Positions 7,550 through 14,907 are shown, counted from the stretch's first letter. The stretch is 21,247 nt of DNA from an uncultured Alphaproteobacteria bacterium (GCA_958448685.1 CAUDEV010000012.1:1-21247); one strand, 5' to 3'. Made by a program: numbers and translations. The notes: generated from the letters alone by a model not told the origin.

Positions 7550-7595
7550 ATCTAATAATCTCCTGCATTCAAATCTGAAAATATCATATAACTAT

Positions 7596-7625
7596 ATTCT
7601 ATCACAAAATCATATTTTAGTACAA
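7596..7625 (-). promoter_or_regulatory. Putative promoter for the F0 operon
   Basis: On the minus strand, TTGTAC (7625-7620), an 18-base spacer and TAGAAT (7601-7596), about 46 bases before the TTG start of atpB. Confidence 0.5.
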
Positions 7626-7697
7626 TATTTTGCTAATCAAGGAAGTGGCAAACCTATTGATAATAATATGAAAATTTGAAACGGAGTTCCGAAAAAA

Positions 7698-7757
7698 TCC
7701 CTAAAATTTTATGGGACTTTTTATTTTTTGACATCTAGGAAATGTTGAAGATATACT
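7698..7757 (+). promoter_or_regulatory. Composite element A: hairpin plus promoter-like head
   Basis: TCCCTAAAATTTTATGGGA is a near-perfect palindrome followed by CTTTTTA; this 26-base block (7698-7723) is identical at 20860-20885. Next come TTGACA (7728-7733), an 18-base spacer and TATACT (7752-7757), a near-consensus promoter pointing into the hairpins at 7778 and 7849. Copy B keeps TTGACA and has TATATC at a 16-base spacing. The hairpin is flanked by T-runs on both strands and could act as a two-way terminator that shields atpB from the element. Confidence 0.55.
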
Positions 7758-7777
7758 GAAAATATAGAGGATATTCA

Positions 7778-7825
7778 GGCGCGCGGCGTGTGATATAATT
7801 TTAAGGGTATCACACGCCGCGCGCC
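7778..7825. repeat. GC-rich 18-bp hairpin (element A)
   Basis: GGCGCGCGGCGTGTGATA (7778-7795), a 12-base loop and its exact reverse complement at 7808-7825. An 18-bp perfect stem with 13 GC pairs stands out in such AT-rich DNA. No T-run follows, so it does not look like an intrinsic terminator. The related hairpin is at 21124-21173. Confidence 0.85.
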
Positions 7826-7848
7826 CCTCATGTGACTTTTCATAATTT

Positions 7849-7992
7849 ATATTATATTTTCGAAAAGCGGGAACGATTATATTGATTTACTCCCATTTAG
7901 TCAAGTCTCGTTCGTTCCACTCACTCTTTTGACTTGACTAAATTTCGTAAATCAATCCTTCTTTTCTCGTTCCTTTCGAAAAAATAATATAA
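7849..7992. repeat. Long imperfect palindrome (element A)
   Basis: Two arms of about 58-62 bases fold back around a 23-base loop (7908-7930). Matching parts include TCGAAAAGCGGGAACGA (7860) with TCGTTCCTTTCGA (7967-7979), ATTGATTTAC (7881-7890) with GTAAATCAAT (7947-7956), and ATTTAGTCAAGTC (7895-7907) with GACTTGACTAAAT (7931-7943). The whole unit is present as a reverse complement at 20958-21103. The size resembles Rickettsia-type palindromic elements, though I cannot assign it to a named family. Confidence 0.85.
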
Positions 7993-8134
7993 AAAGAGTT
8001 GTATGTTGCATGAAGTCCACTAAATATATTAAGTCGTTTTGAGAACTACAGATGAAGTTGTTACTCTGCTATAGTATTCCAAAACATATTCAATTTAACC
8101 TCAACAGAAGTATTTCGAATGAAAGAGCGAAATA

Positions 8135-8269
8135 ATGTTGATTTTATATAAAAAGAGTAACTGCACGAAGCGTGAATTAGAAAGAAGACCTCACCGGAAA
8201 ACGGCTGATGACACCGCAGGGGCACCTATAGCGCTTTCGGAAGACATCATAAATCGAATGAAAAAGTGA
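8135..8269 (+). pseudogene. Small ORF ending in the ALSEDI repeat (copy 2)
   Basis: ATG 8135 to TGA 8267-8269 encodes 44 residues, basic in the middle (RELERRPHRK) and ending TADDTAGAPIALSEDIINRM plus KK. The stretch 8213-8255 repeats bases 1-43 with the same reading frame. The ribosome site (GAGCG) is poor, and an in-frame stop at 8120-8122 prevents a longer frame. I take it as the broken end of a longer gene related to the one entering the window at base 1; a real small protein is possible. The GC-rich codons (acc gca ggg gca) differ from the housekeeping genes around it. Confidence 0.4.
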
Positions 8270-8284
8270 CACATCCAATTTACT

Positions 8285-8494
8285 ATGGCTTCTATGCTTA
8301 ATAAAAAACTTCAAAAATTAATTTTAAGATATCGTTTTCGATTAATTTTTGGCAAAATAGGAAACCAACTTTTCGTAAGAAAAGTTATCTCTACAGCGTT
8401 TTCGGTAGACATAATTATTATCAATATATTTGCCAATCTCGGTAATCAGAAATTGATAACATTGAGTAAAGAAAAGCATTATGATATCATATAG
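8285..8494 (+). pseudogene. Possible decayed ORF carrying ALSEDI repeat copy 3
   Basis: A 69-residue frame with no recognised family. Bases 8391-8415 match 21 of 25 bases of 8230-8254 and 22 of 25 of the copy near base 19, and in this frame they read STAFSVDII, aligned to PTALSEDIM. The agreement of frame and sequence suggests common descent, but the rest is AT-rich and hairpin-laden, with no ribosome site before ATG 8285. It is more likely a relic than an expressed gene. Confidence 0.25.
8367..8386. repeat. Perfect 8-bp hairpin with GTAA loop upstream of pheS
   Basis: AACTTTTC, loop GTAA, GAAAAGTT. GNRA-type loops close stable RNA hairpins. Other weak AT-only inverted repeats surround it: AAAATTAAT/ATTAATTTT at about 8316-8350 and TATCAAT/ATTGATA at about 8419-8458. 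No leader peptide rich in Phe codons and no T-box features are visible. Confidence 0.5.
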
Positions 8495-8520
8495 AAAATG
8501 ATAAATTTTATGAAATAAAA

Positions 8521-9558
8521 ATGGCTTTAATTGAAATAGAGAAAAATCTAGACCATTGGGTAAAATCCATTATGGGAATAACTTCCTTTCAAGATTTGGA
8601 AAAAACAAAGGCTGAATTAATTGGAAAATCCGGAGTTATTACATCTGCGTTTAGACTTCTTAAAGATTTCTCTGGTGATGAAAAAAAGTCTTTTGGAGAA
8701 AGACTGAATAATATCAAAAGCCAAATAGAAACAGCTATTAGCCTTCAGAAAAAAAAGCTAGAAGAGTATGAAATTTCTGAAAAATTGAGGAATGAAACAT
8801 TGGATATAACCCTTCCTGTTGAAAATTCATCGTTTGGTGGATTGCATATATTAACTCAAGCTATAAGAAAAATTCGAGATCATTATTTAGCACGTGGATT
8901 TTTAGTTTTAGATGGTCCTGAAGTTGAAACAGATTTCTTTAATTTCGATGCTTTAAATATTCCTGAACATCATCCAGCACGTCAAAGTCATGATACGTTT
9001 TATTTAAAAGGATTTGACAAGACATTACTCAGAACTCACACATCATGTGTTCAGATTAGGACAATGAAAGAACGTGGAATTCCTGTTCGCATGATATCCA
9101 TTGGAAAAACCTATAGGAATGATCAATTGGATGCTACACATTCTCCGATGTTTCACCAAATCGAAGGGTTAGTCGTTGATAGAGAACCAATAACTATCGG
9201 ACATCTAAAAAGTGAATTAAAGAAATTTTTAGCATTTTTCTTTGAAGTTGAAGATGTTGCCATAAGATTCAGACCTAGCTTCTTCCCATTTACAGAGCCT
9301 GGAATGGAAGTGGATTGTAAATACACTAAAAAAGACAGGAAATTGATAATAACTCCAGAAGGAGACAAATGGCTTGAATTAGGAGGAGCTGGAATGGTTC
9401 ATCCTAATGTATTCAAAAATTGTGGAATTAATGAAGAAGTTTTTGGTTTCGCGTTTGGTTTTGGTTTAGAGCGTCTTGTTATGCTGAAAAATGGAATAAC
9501 AGATATCAGAAATTTATTTGATACAGATCGAAGATGGTTGGAATATTATGGACAATGA
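8521..9558 (+). CDS. pheS: Phenylalanyl-tRNA synthetase alpha subunit
   Basis: The catalytic subunit of the (alpha-beta)2 class II synthetase that charges tRNA-Phe. The N-terminal coiled coil (about 1-90) for tRNA binding includes GKSGVITSAFR. The catalytic core has motif 2 (KTYRNDQLDATHSPMFHQIE), the FTEPGMEV segment, GGAGMVHPNVF and motif 3 (GFGLERLVML-NGI-DIR). The 345-residue length is normal. ATG 8521 fits the family N-terminus but has no clear Shine-Dalgarno. pheT, usually adjacent, is absent; instead a MATE transporter overlaps the last 11 bases. The upstream DNA holds hairpins and repeat relics rather than a recognised regulator. Confidence 0.97.
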   Translation: MALIEIEKNLDHWVKSIMGITSFQDLEKTKAELIGKSGVITSAFRLLKDFSGDEKKSFGERLNNIKSQIETAISLQKKKLEEYEISEKLRNETLDITLPVENSSFGGLHILTQAIRKIRDHYLARGFLVLDGPEVETDFFNFDALNIPEHHPARQSHDTFYLKGFDKTLLRTHTSCVQIRTMKERGIPVRMISIGKTYRNDQLDATHSPMFHQIEGLVVDREPITIGHLKSELKKFLAFFFEVEDVAIRFRPSFFPFTEPGMEVDCKYTKKDRKLIITPEGDKWLELGGAGMVHPNVFKNCGINEEVFGFAFGFGLERLVMLKNGITDIRNLFDTDRRWLEYYGQ

Positions 9559-10903
9559 ACATAAGGTAATTAACAGTTCCTTAAAAAGTATTTTAAATAT
9601 ATCGTTTCCATTAATTCTTTCAGCATTATCAGCGAATTTGCTATATCTAATTGATAGAATGATTTTAGCTTATTATTCTATTGATTCAATGAATGCCGCA
9701 GCCATGTCAGGAAACTTCGTTGCTATATTTAGTTTTGTTTTCTCATCTATAACTGGAATTTCTGAAATTTATATAGGACAAAGTAATGGAAAAAAGAGCT
9801 ATTCGGATTTAGCTGTTCCAGTTTGGCAAATGGTTTATTTTTCATTGATTGGTTTTATTATCCTGTTTCCTTTTGGATATTTTACAGAATATATTAATTT
9901 ACTTCCAAATTATTGTGTAAAGGAAGGAATCGATTATCAAAAACCTCTTATATACACATGTGCACTTCCAGCAATAAAGGTTGCTTTTGCTTCATTTTTC
10001 ATTGGGCAGGGAAAGACAAAGATTATAACTTACACGGTATTATTAGGAGCTGTTTCAAATATTATTTTAGATATTTTATTTATCTTTGGATATAAAGATT
10101 TGATTCCAGAAATGGGATGCAAAGGAGCAGCCATTGCAACAATCTTAGCAGAGGTTGCTCAGATATTGGTTCTTGCTCTTGTCTTTTTCAATAAAAACAA
10201 TCGATTGAGATACAAAACAGCATATAATATAAAGTTTAACAAAGAAATATTTAAAGGATGCATAAAATTGGGATATCCAATGTCTGTTGGACGTATTTTC
10301 GAACTCTTGGCATGGTATCTTGTCTATGTCGCAATTAGTCATGTTTCGAAAGATCTAGCAATAATTCAAGGAATATGTGTTAGTATATATGTATTTTTTG
10401 CTTTCATTTGTGATGGCATAAGCAAATCTGCAGCGACAGTTTCTGCAAATTTGATTGGACAGAAAAATTTGAACTCAATCAGAAAATCATTCAAGACATT
10501 TTTAAATATTATTTTTGCATTAGGTTTAATTATTTCAATGCCTTTAGCTATTTTCCCAGAATCTTTGTTATTTTTCCTGAATATGCTCCATGATGATATA
10601 TCTTCTTTATATCCCGCAATAAAAACCATTTTTAGACTTCTTTGCTTTTCTATTCCTCTTGAAGCGATATGTTCTCTTATTTGGGGTATATTAATGTCCG
10701 GAGGAGATACGAAATATCCTATGATTGCGAATCTTTGCACTTTGTGGGGCTGCGTAGTTATGCCTATTTGTTTGCTTTATTATCTGGAAGTTTTAAATTC
10801 TGCAGTTCTGATTTATTGGTTCACTATATTGTGGACTATTATCACATTAATATTATTCTATAGAAGATATCGGACCTTAAAATGGTATAATTTGTTGAAA
10901 TAA
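9548..10903 (+). CDS. MATE-family multidrug/metabolite efflux transporter
   Basis: A 451-residue integral membrane protein with about 12 hydrophobic segments arranged as two similar halves, as in MATE (NorM/DinF-like) exporters driven by proton or sodium gradients. The N-terminal half has LIDRMILAYYS, matching the common MATE D-x-hydrophobic pattern in helix 1, and the second half repeats it after residue about 230 (GYPMSVGRIFELLAWYLVYV). ATG 9548 is preferred because an earlier in-frame ATG at 9518 would lie deep inside pheS. The chosen start overlaps the pheS stop by 11 bases and implies coupling. The substrate cannot be told. Confidence 0.88.
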   Translation: MDNEHKVINSSLKSILNISFPLILSALSANLLYLIDRMILAYYSIDSMNAAAMSGNFVAIFSFVFSSITGISEIYIGQSNGKKSYSDLAVPVWQMVYFSLIGFIILFPFGYFTEYINLLPNYCVKEGIDYQKPLIYTCALPAIKVAFASFFIGQGKTKIITYTVLLGAVSNIILDILFIFGYKDLIPEMGCKGAAIATILAEVAQILVLALVFFNKNNRLRYKTAYNIKFNKEIFKGCIKLGYPMSVGRIFELLAWYLVYVAISHVSKDLAIIQGICVSIYVFFAFICDGISKSAATVSANLIGQKNLNSIRKSFKTFLNIIFALGLIISMPLAIFPESLLFFLNMLHDDISSLYPAIKTIFRLLCFSIPLEAICSLIWGILMSGGDTKYPMIANLCTLWGCVVMPICLLYYLEVLNSAVLIYWFTILWTIITLILFYRRYRTLKWYNLLK

Positions 10904-10939
10904 CATATTGCACAATGAATTTTTTATAAGTCTTGAATC

Positions 10940-10968
10940 TTGCAGATTATACTTATAGATGTTAAAAT
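10940..10968 (+). promoter_or_regulatory. Putative promoter for fabI
   Basis: TTGCAG (10940-10945), a 17-base spacer and TAAAAT (10963-10968), 29 bases before the fabI start; GAGG at 10987-10990 is the ribosome site. Confidence 0.55.
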
Positions 10969-10997
10969 TAGTTAACTATTGAAAACGAGGTAATAAT

Positions 10998-11768
10998 ATG
11001 ATAATGCAAGGAAAAAAGGGATTAATCATGGGAATGGCAAACAAATTTTCCATAGCTTATGGTATTGCTGAATCCTTAAGAAATCAAGGTGCTGAATTAA
11101 TTTTCACAGCACAAACAGATTATTTTAAAAATAAAATATCAGATATAGCAAATGAGTTTGGAGGGCATGAAGTTGTTTTATGCGATGTTTCCAAGGATGG
11201 AGACATAGAAAATGCATTTGAGCAAATTTTGAAGGATATAGGGCCAATAGACTTTATAGTTCATTCCATCGCATTTTCTGATAAAAACGAATTACTTGGA
11301 AAGTACTACAATACCTCGCGTGCAAACTTTTTGAATGCTATGAACATTTCTTGTTATTCTTTTACGGAAATTTGCAAACATTCGCAAAAATTAATGCCAA
11401 ACGGAGGTGGTTTGGTTACATTAACATATTACGGATCTGAAAAAGTTGTTCCGAATTATAATGTTATGGCATTAGCAAAATCTGCATTGGAAACTAGCGT
11501 GAGATATCTGGCTGATGATCTTGGAGAATTCGGGATAAGAGTTAATTCCATATCTGCAGGCCCAATAAAAACTCTTGCAGCTTCAGGTGTTGGTGAATTC
11601 TCAAAGATTTTGGAATATGAAAGAAACAGGTCCCCATTAAAACGCAATGTTACTCAAAAAGATATAGGAGACGCTTGCACATTTCTTCTGAGCGATCTTG
11701 CTTCAGGAATTACTGGAGAAATAATACACGTTGATTGCGGATGCAATACAATAGGAGTTAAATTCTGA
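10998..11768 (+). CDS. fabI: Enoyl-ACP reductase (NADH)
   Basis: Reduces trans-2-enoyl-ACP in the last step of each fatty-acid elongation cycle. It is an SDR fold with the FabI-type N-terminal GKKGLIMGMANKFSIAYGIA instead of the classic TGxxxGxG. The active-site pair is Y154-x6-K161 (YNVMALAK), inside the conserved PNYNVM-AKSALE segment, and the family ISAGPIKTLAASG follows. The length of 256 residues is usual. The start at ATG 10998 has GAGG seven bases upstream; a second ATG two codons later is also possible. It is monocistronic, with its own promoter and a two-way terminator shared with the outer-membrane gene. As the visible enoyl reductase it would be the target of triclosan-type inhibitors. 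Confidence 0.96.
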   Translation: MIMQGKKGLIMGMANKFSIAYGIAESLRNQGAELIFTAQTDYFKNKISDIANEFGGHEVVLCDVSKDGDIENAFEQILKDIGPIDFIVHSIAFSDKNELLGKYYNTSRANFLNAMNISCYSFTEICKHSQKLMPNGGGLVTLTYYGSEKVVPNYNVMALAKSALETSVRYLADDLGEFGIRVNSISAGPIKTLAASGVGEFSKILEYERNRSPLKRNVTQKDIGDACTFLLSDLASGITGEIIHVDCGCNTIGVKF

Positions 11769-11790
11769 TATAGAATTTATATTATTGAAA

Positions 11791-11824
11791 AATGCATGGC
11801 AAATAAATACCATGCATTATTTTT
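11791..11824. terminator. Bidirectional terminator between fabI and the OMP gene
   Basis: AATGCATGG (11791-11799), a 10-base loop and CCATGCATT (11810-11818): a perfect 9-bp stem. A T-run follows on the plus strand (ATTTTTTG) and TTTTCAATAATA on the minus strand, so it serves both convergent genes. Confidence 0.85.
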
Positions 11825-11835
11825 TGCACTATATA

Positions 11836-12459
11836 TTAAAATTTATAGCCGACACCAAGTTTGAATCCGTGAGCTTGATATTTTGCATTATTCAAAACTT
11901 TTGTTTTGAATAGATAGTTATACTCAGCTTTTGCAAAAAGATTTGGAGTGAAATTATATTTCATACCAAGCCCTGCAACAGGATGAACCTTTGTCTTTTT
12001 TAAATTTTCAGTTGTAGTTGCGCCTGTAACAGTATTGGTTTCTGAAGAGTTATACTTATGTTTCACCACACGAGCTCCAGCAGTTAGATAAATCTCACAA
12101 TCAGGAGTGACTAGATAACCAACTCTTGGCATAAATCCAAGTTGCCATTGAGTTTTTATCGTATTTTTGACATTGGTTTCATCTCCAGAGTCATTCTCAT
12201 CTTTGAAAGATTTCTTAAACTTTCCAAAAGTAGTTCCAAATTCAAAATCCATTCCGAGAACAACTGTATCAAAATGGAAATCATATCCCAAAACACCTTC
12301 AGCTATGACTTTTGTCTTCTTAAGTTTTTCACCATCCCCTGAATATCTTTCAAGTGATACACCTGTGTTTGCGCCAATATAGAATCCTCTATTTGAAGCA
12401 AAAGCTGTTGTTGATATAGCCGCAATAGATGCTGCTAACAAAATCTTTGTAAATTTCAT
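11836..12459 (-). CDS. Outer-membrane beta-barrel protein (small porin-like/OmpA-barrel type)
   Basis: A 207-residue precursor. Residues 1-21 (MKFTKILLAASIAAISTTAF plus A) form a clear Sec signal with cleavage at AFA|SN. The mature part starts GFYIGANTG, the usual first strand of Omp25/Omp31-like or OMP_b-brl barrels, continues with alternating amphipathic strands, and ends GFKLGVGYKF with a terminal phenylalanine, the signal recognised by the BAM machinery. An eight-stranded barrel fits the length. Charged loops (KSFKDENDSGDE, SSETNTVTGATTT) would be surface-exposed. No Shine-Dalgarno is evident. It is convergent with fabI. The cellular role is unknown; such proteins are often major surface antigens in intracellular alphaproteobacteria. 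Confidence 0.85.
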   Translation of the reverse strand: MKFTKILLAASIAAISTTAFASNRGFYIGANTGVSLERYSGDGEKLKKTKVIAEGVLGYDFHFDTVVLGMDFEFGTTFGKFKKSFKDENDSGDETNVKNTIKTQWQLGFMPRVGYLVTPDCEIYLTAGARVVKHKYNSSETNTVTGATTTENLKKTKVHPVAGLGMKYNFTPNLFAKAEYNYLFKTKVLNNAKYQAHGFKLGVGYKF

Positions 12460-12912
12460 TGTAGTTATTAAATAAATTTCTTAATTAAATATTAATTCAA
12501 AAAAAATATATATACATAAACTTTTCAAACAAAACAGTTTCTTTTTTGCAACACCCCTTATTAATCTGCAACGATATTTAGGTATATATTTTTTAAGATC
12601 ATCTAGAATTTTGTATAAATGTATCAAAATACAGAACGATAATTAAGCAAGTTATCAACAAATAAGATAGCTAACTGTGAATAATTGGCTTTGTAATATA
12701 TACCAACTAGCCCCTTCCCTTCTTTTATTATTTTTCATTATCTTTCCCCATTTTTACAAAATTATGTATGATCTCAATTTTCATCACCATATATATTTGT
12801 GTATCTTTTTAGTTACAAATTTTATTAATTGCTTGGCTGGATGTGATTTTGATATGATGTAATTCATTTAAATTGTTTTAAAATTTTTATAGATTTTAAA
12901 TTTAGAAATTCT
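12460..12912. other. AT-rich gap without a supported gene
   Basis: The stretch should hold the OMP promoter (AT-rich, no clear boxes) on the minus strand. One DnaA-box match, TGTGAATAA at 12676-12684 (TTATTCACA on minus), and a one-mismatch box TTATCAACA at 12652-12660 are visible. A hydrophobic open frame at 12677-12862 has no ribosome site and is not called. Confidence 0.5.
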
Positions 12913-13043
12913 ATGAAAAAATTGTTACTTGTAGCTTCTGTTATTATAGCTACATCATATTAAGCACAATCTGATACAGCACAACAAACAACTCCTGAAG
13001 AAAAAAGCCTGAGACGAAAAAAGAGTCTTCTAACACAGATTTA
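12913..13043 (+). pseudogene. Decayed signal-peptide gene, cut by transposase insertion
   Basis: ATG 12913 begins MKKLLLVASVIIATSY, a typical signal sequence, and then meets TAA at 12961-12963. Reading on in frame gives AQSDTAQQTTPEEK, and after a one-base shift near the A-run at about 13003-13007, KPETKKESSNTDLIY. The continuation looks like the low-complexity start of a secreted mature protein, so this is a dead gene with one stop and one frameshift. It ends where the transposase relic begins at 13041. The original function cannot be told. Confidence 0.6.
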
Positions 13044-13530
13044 ATATACAACCAAGGAATCCTCCAGTGTTTCATGTAAAAATTCTGCTGTAATAATGCG
13101 ATTTATTCGCTCCATATTTCCATTAATCTTCGGTGTGGTTGTTTCAATAAATTCAATGTCTTCATCAACTAGAAAAGTATCCGTTTAGCTTTAATAAAAG
13201 ACTTAGTATATGCTCATTTTGATTTTTTATCACAAGCAACGAAAATGCGGTATGTATAGCCGTCTAATATTCTTACCATATGATCGATTTGTACATTTTC
13301 TCCTATTTTCGTCTGAGAATAAAGCTTAAATTTACGACGTTTTGCATACGATGTAAACGTCCTGTCTTTTTTCTATATTTAGGGTTTGATAACAGCCACA
13401 TAAAACTTTCACTAATTTCTATGCCATAATTTCTTTTATGAACCCCAAATATACTTTTTGTTTGTGCATTAATTCTCATGATTTCAGCAATCTTCAGCAT
13501 TAGTATTTTTTATAATATTTTAGGAGACAT
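13041..13530 (-). pseudogene. Decayed DDE (rve-type) transposase
   Basis: Read on the minus strand in three frames. A first part (about 13530-13370) contains ILMLKIAEIM and NYGIEISES, like the helix-turn-helix part of IS481/IS3-type transposases. After a frameshift the catalytic start appears: KRRKFKLYSQTKIGENVQID, with the first acid in VQIDHM at 13280-13288, then VACDKKSK and a TGA (13214-13216) where SKW is expected. After another shift near 13185, TTPKINGNMERINRIITAEF matches the P-x-x-NG-x-x-ER-N-R-xx-x-EF block before the final glutamate, ending at TAA 13041. The middle part with the second aspartate is missing. It is therefore inactive. No clear terminal inverted repeats are seen. Confidence 0.75.
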
Positions 13531-13638
13531 TCTCTTTGCCTCACATTTTATAAACTAATACAATTTTAAAAATTTCATAGCATTATAAAATCTACCTATG
13601 TTAAAATTAAATATGGTCATTTTTCTAAACTGAAAAAT

Positions 13639-14337
13639 ATGAATTTTGTTGGTGTTAATTTTTCTATTCACAAAGAAGGATACAGGTTTATTGCAATAGG
13701 GATAGCTGCTTCTCTTATATTTATGTTGTTTTCTGCAATTTTAGCTTGGATTGCAATTATTCTAACTGCTTTTTGCGCTTTCTTTTTTAGAAATCCGAAA
13801 AGAGTTGTTCCTAATGATCAAAATTTAATAACAAGTCCTGCCGATGGGACGGTTGTTGCTATCGATTATGATACTCCTCCGGAAGAATTAAATCTAGGTG
13901 AGGATAAACGTTATAGAATCAGTATATTCCTGAGTCTTTTTAATGCTCATATCAATAGACTCCCCGCCTCAGGAAAAATTAGAAGTATTATTTATCAACC
14001 AGGATCTTTTTTGAATGCCTCTCTAGATAAAGCTAGTGTCTTTAATGAAAAAAACATAATTATACTAGAATTAAATAACAATCCTGAGAATCTTATGGCT
14101 TTTAATCAAATTGCAGGATGGGTTGCAAGACGTATTGTTTGTGATGTTCATGAGGGACAGGAAGTGAAAAAAGGAGATATTTTCGGATTAATAAGATTTG
14201 GAAGCAGGAGTGATATTTGGCTTCCTGTTGGAGCTGTTCCTGAGGTTATAGTTGGACAAACTATGCTTGCTGGAGAAACTGTAATTTCAGATTTATCCAA
14301 AGAAAACGCATCTTTAAGAGAAGGAACTTCAATATAA
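13639..14337 (+). CDS. psd: Phosphatidylserine decarboxylase proenzyme
   Basis: Converts phosphatidylserine to phosphatidylethanolamine at the inner membrane using a pyruvoyl group. It is the short (232-residue) form found in alphaproteobacteria. A hydrophobic N-terminal segment (about 14-46) anchors the beta chain. SPADGTVVAI and FLSLFNAHINRLPASGKI match the family core, and FGSRSDIWLP carries the self-cleavage site between G188 and S189, which becomes the pyruvoyl residue of a short alpha chain. It begins the long plus-strand operon. The next gene (DedA family) starts three bases after its stop. pssA, the usual partner, is not here. Confidence 0.95.
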   Translation: MNFVGVNFSIHKEGYRFIAIGIAASLIFMLFSAILAWIAIILTAFCAFFFRNPKRVVPNDQNLITSPADGTVVAIDYDTPPEELNLGEDKRYRISIFLSLFNAHINRLPASGKIRSIIYQPGSFLNASLDKASVFNEKNIIILELNNNPENLMAFNQIAGWVARRIVCDVHEGQEVKKGDIFGLIRFGSRSDIWLPVGAVPEVIVGQTMLAGETVISDLSKENASLREGTSI

Positions 14338-14340
14338 CAA

Positions 14341-14907
14341 ATGTTTGACTCTGGGGTTATTGCTGATTTTGTTAGGAATTGGGGATATTTAGCTGTTTTA
14401 TGCGGTTCGATATTTGAAGGTGAAGTGGTTTTAATAACCGCAAGTGCGTTTGCAGCTTTCGGTTATTTATCCATCTATAAAATTTTTATAGTGGCTTTTA
14501 TCACTACAGTCATAACAGATCAGGTTTTATTTTTTCTAGGATATAAGTTAGGGACAGATTGGGCAGTGAAACGTTTTCCAAAGGTAGAAAAATTACGTGA
14601 CAAAGTGTTTTCTCTACTGCATAAAATGGATATATTTTTCATATTTGCATTCAGGTTTATTTATGGAATCAGAACAGTCAGTCCTTTGATAATAGGATCT
14701 GCAAAAATTCGACCTATCAGATTTATCATTTTTAATATTTTCTCAGGAATATGCTGGGCTTTTATTTGTTGTTTTTTGGGATATACGATTGCAGATGTCG
14801 TCATGGATGGCAAATTCGATTCAATGCCAGCTATCATAGCAATTAGTGTGATTATCGCAATTATATTTGGATTGACAACGCTTTTTCACAAAATCAAAAA
14901 GAAATGA
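14341..14907 (+). CDS. DedA/VTT-domain membrane protein
   Basis: A 188-residue integral membrane protein of the DedA (SNARE-associated/VTT) family, whose members flip or scramble phospholipids or carry undecaprenyl phosphate. The family hallmarks are seen: FEGEVVLITASAFAAFGYL in the first re-entrant segment, and FAFRFIYGIRTVSPLIIGSA, matching the F-R-F-x-x-G-x-R pattern of the second. It has about five hydrophobic segments. It sits between psd and truB, 3 bases after psd with AGAAGGAA upstream, and overlaps truB by ATGA. Being next to psd fits a role in lipid handling, but that is inference from position. Confidence 0.9.
   Translation: MFDSGVIADFVRNWGYLAVLCGSIFEGEVVLITASAFAAFGYLSIYKIFIVAFITTVITDQVLFFLGYKLGTDWAVKRFPKVEKLRDKVFSLLHKMDIFFIFAFRFIYGIRTVSPLIIGSAKIRPIRFIIFNIFSGICWAFICCFLGYTIADVVMDGKFDSMPAIIAISVIIAIIFGLTTLFHKIKKK

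Noticed and set aside
7221..7679. 152-residue open frame on the plus strand
   Set aside because: Most of it is antisense to atpB, which is firmly identified; the composition is typical of an antisense shadow and no start signal is present.
12677..12862. 61-residue hydrophobic open frame
   Set aside because: No Shine-Dalgarno, T-rich by composition, no recognisable pattern; AT-rich DNA readily gives such hydrophobic frames.
13214..13216. TGA where Trp is expected in the transposase, suggesting TGA could code for Trp
   Set aside because: prfB (RF2) is present, and pheS, dedA, trxB and fabI end in TGA, so the standard code applies; the gene is simply decayed.
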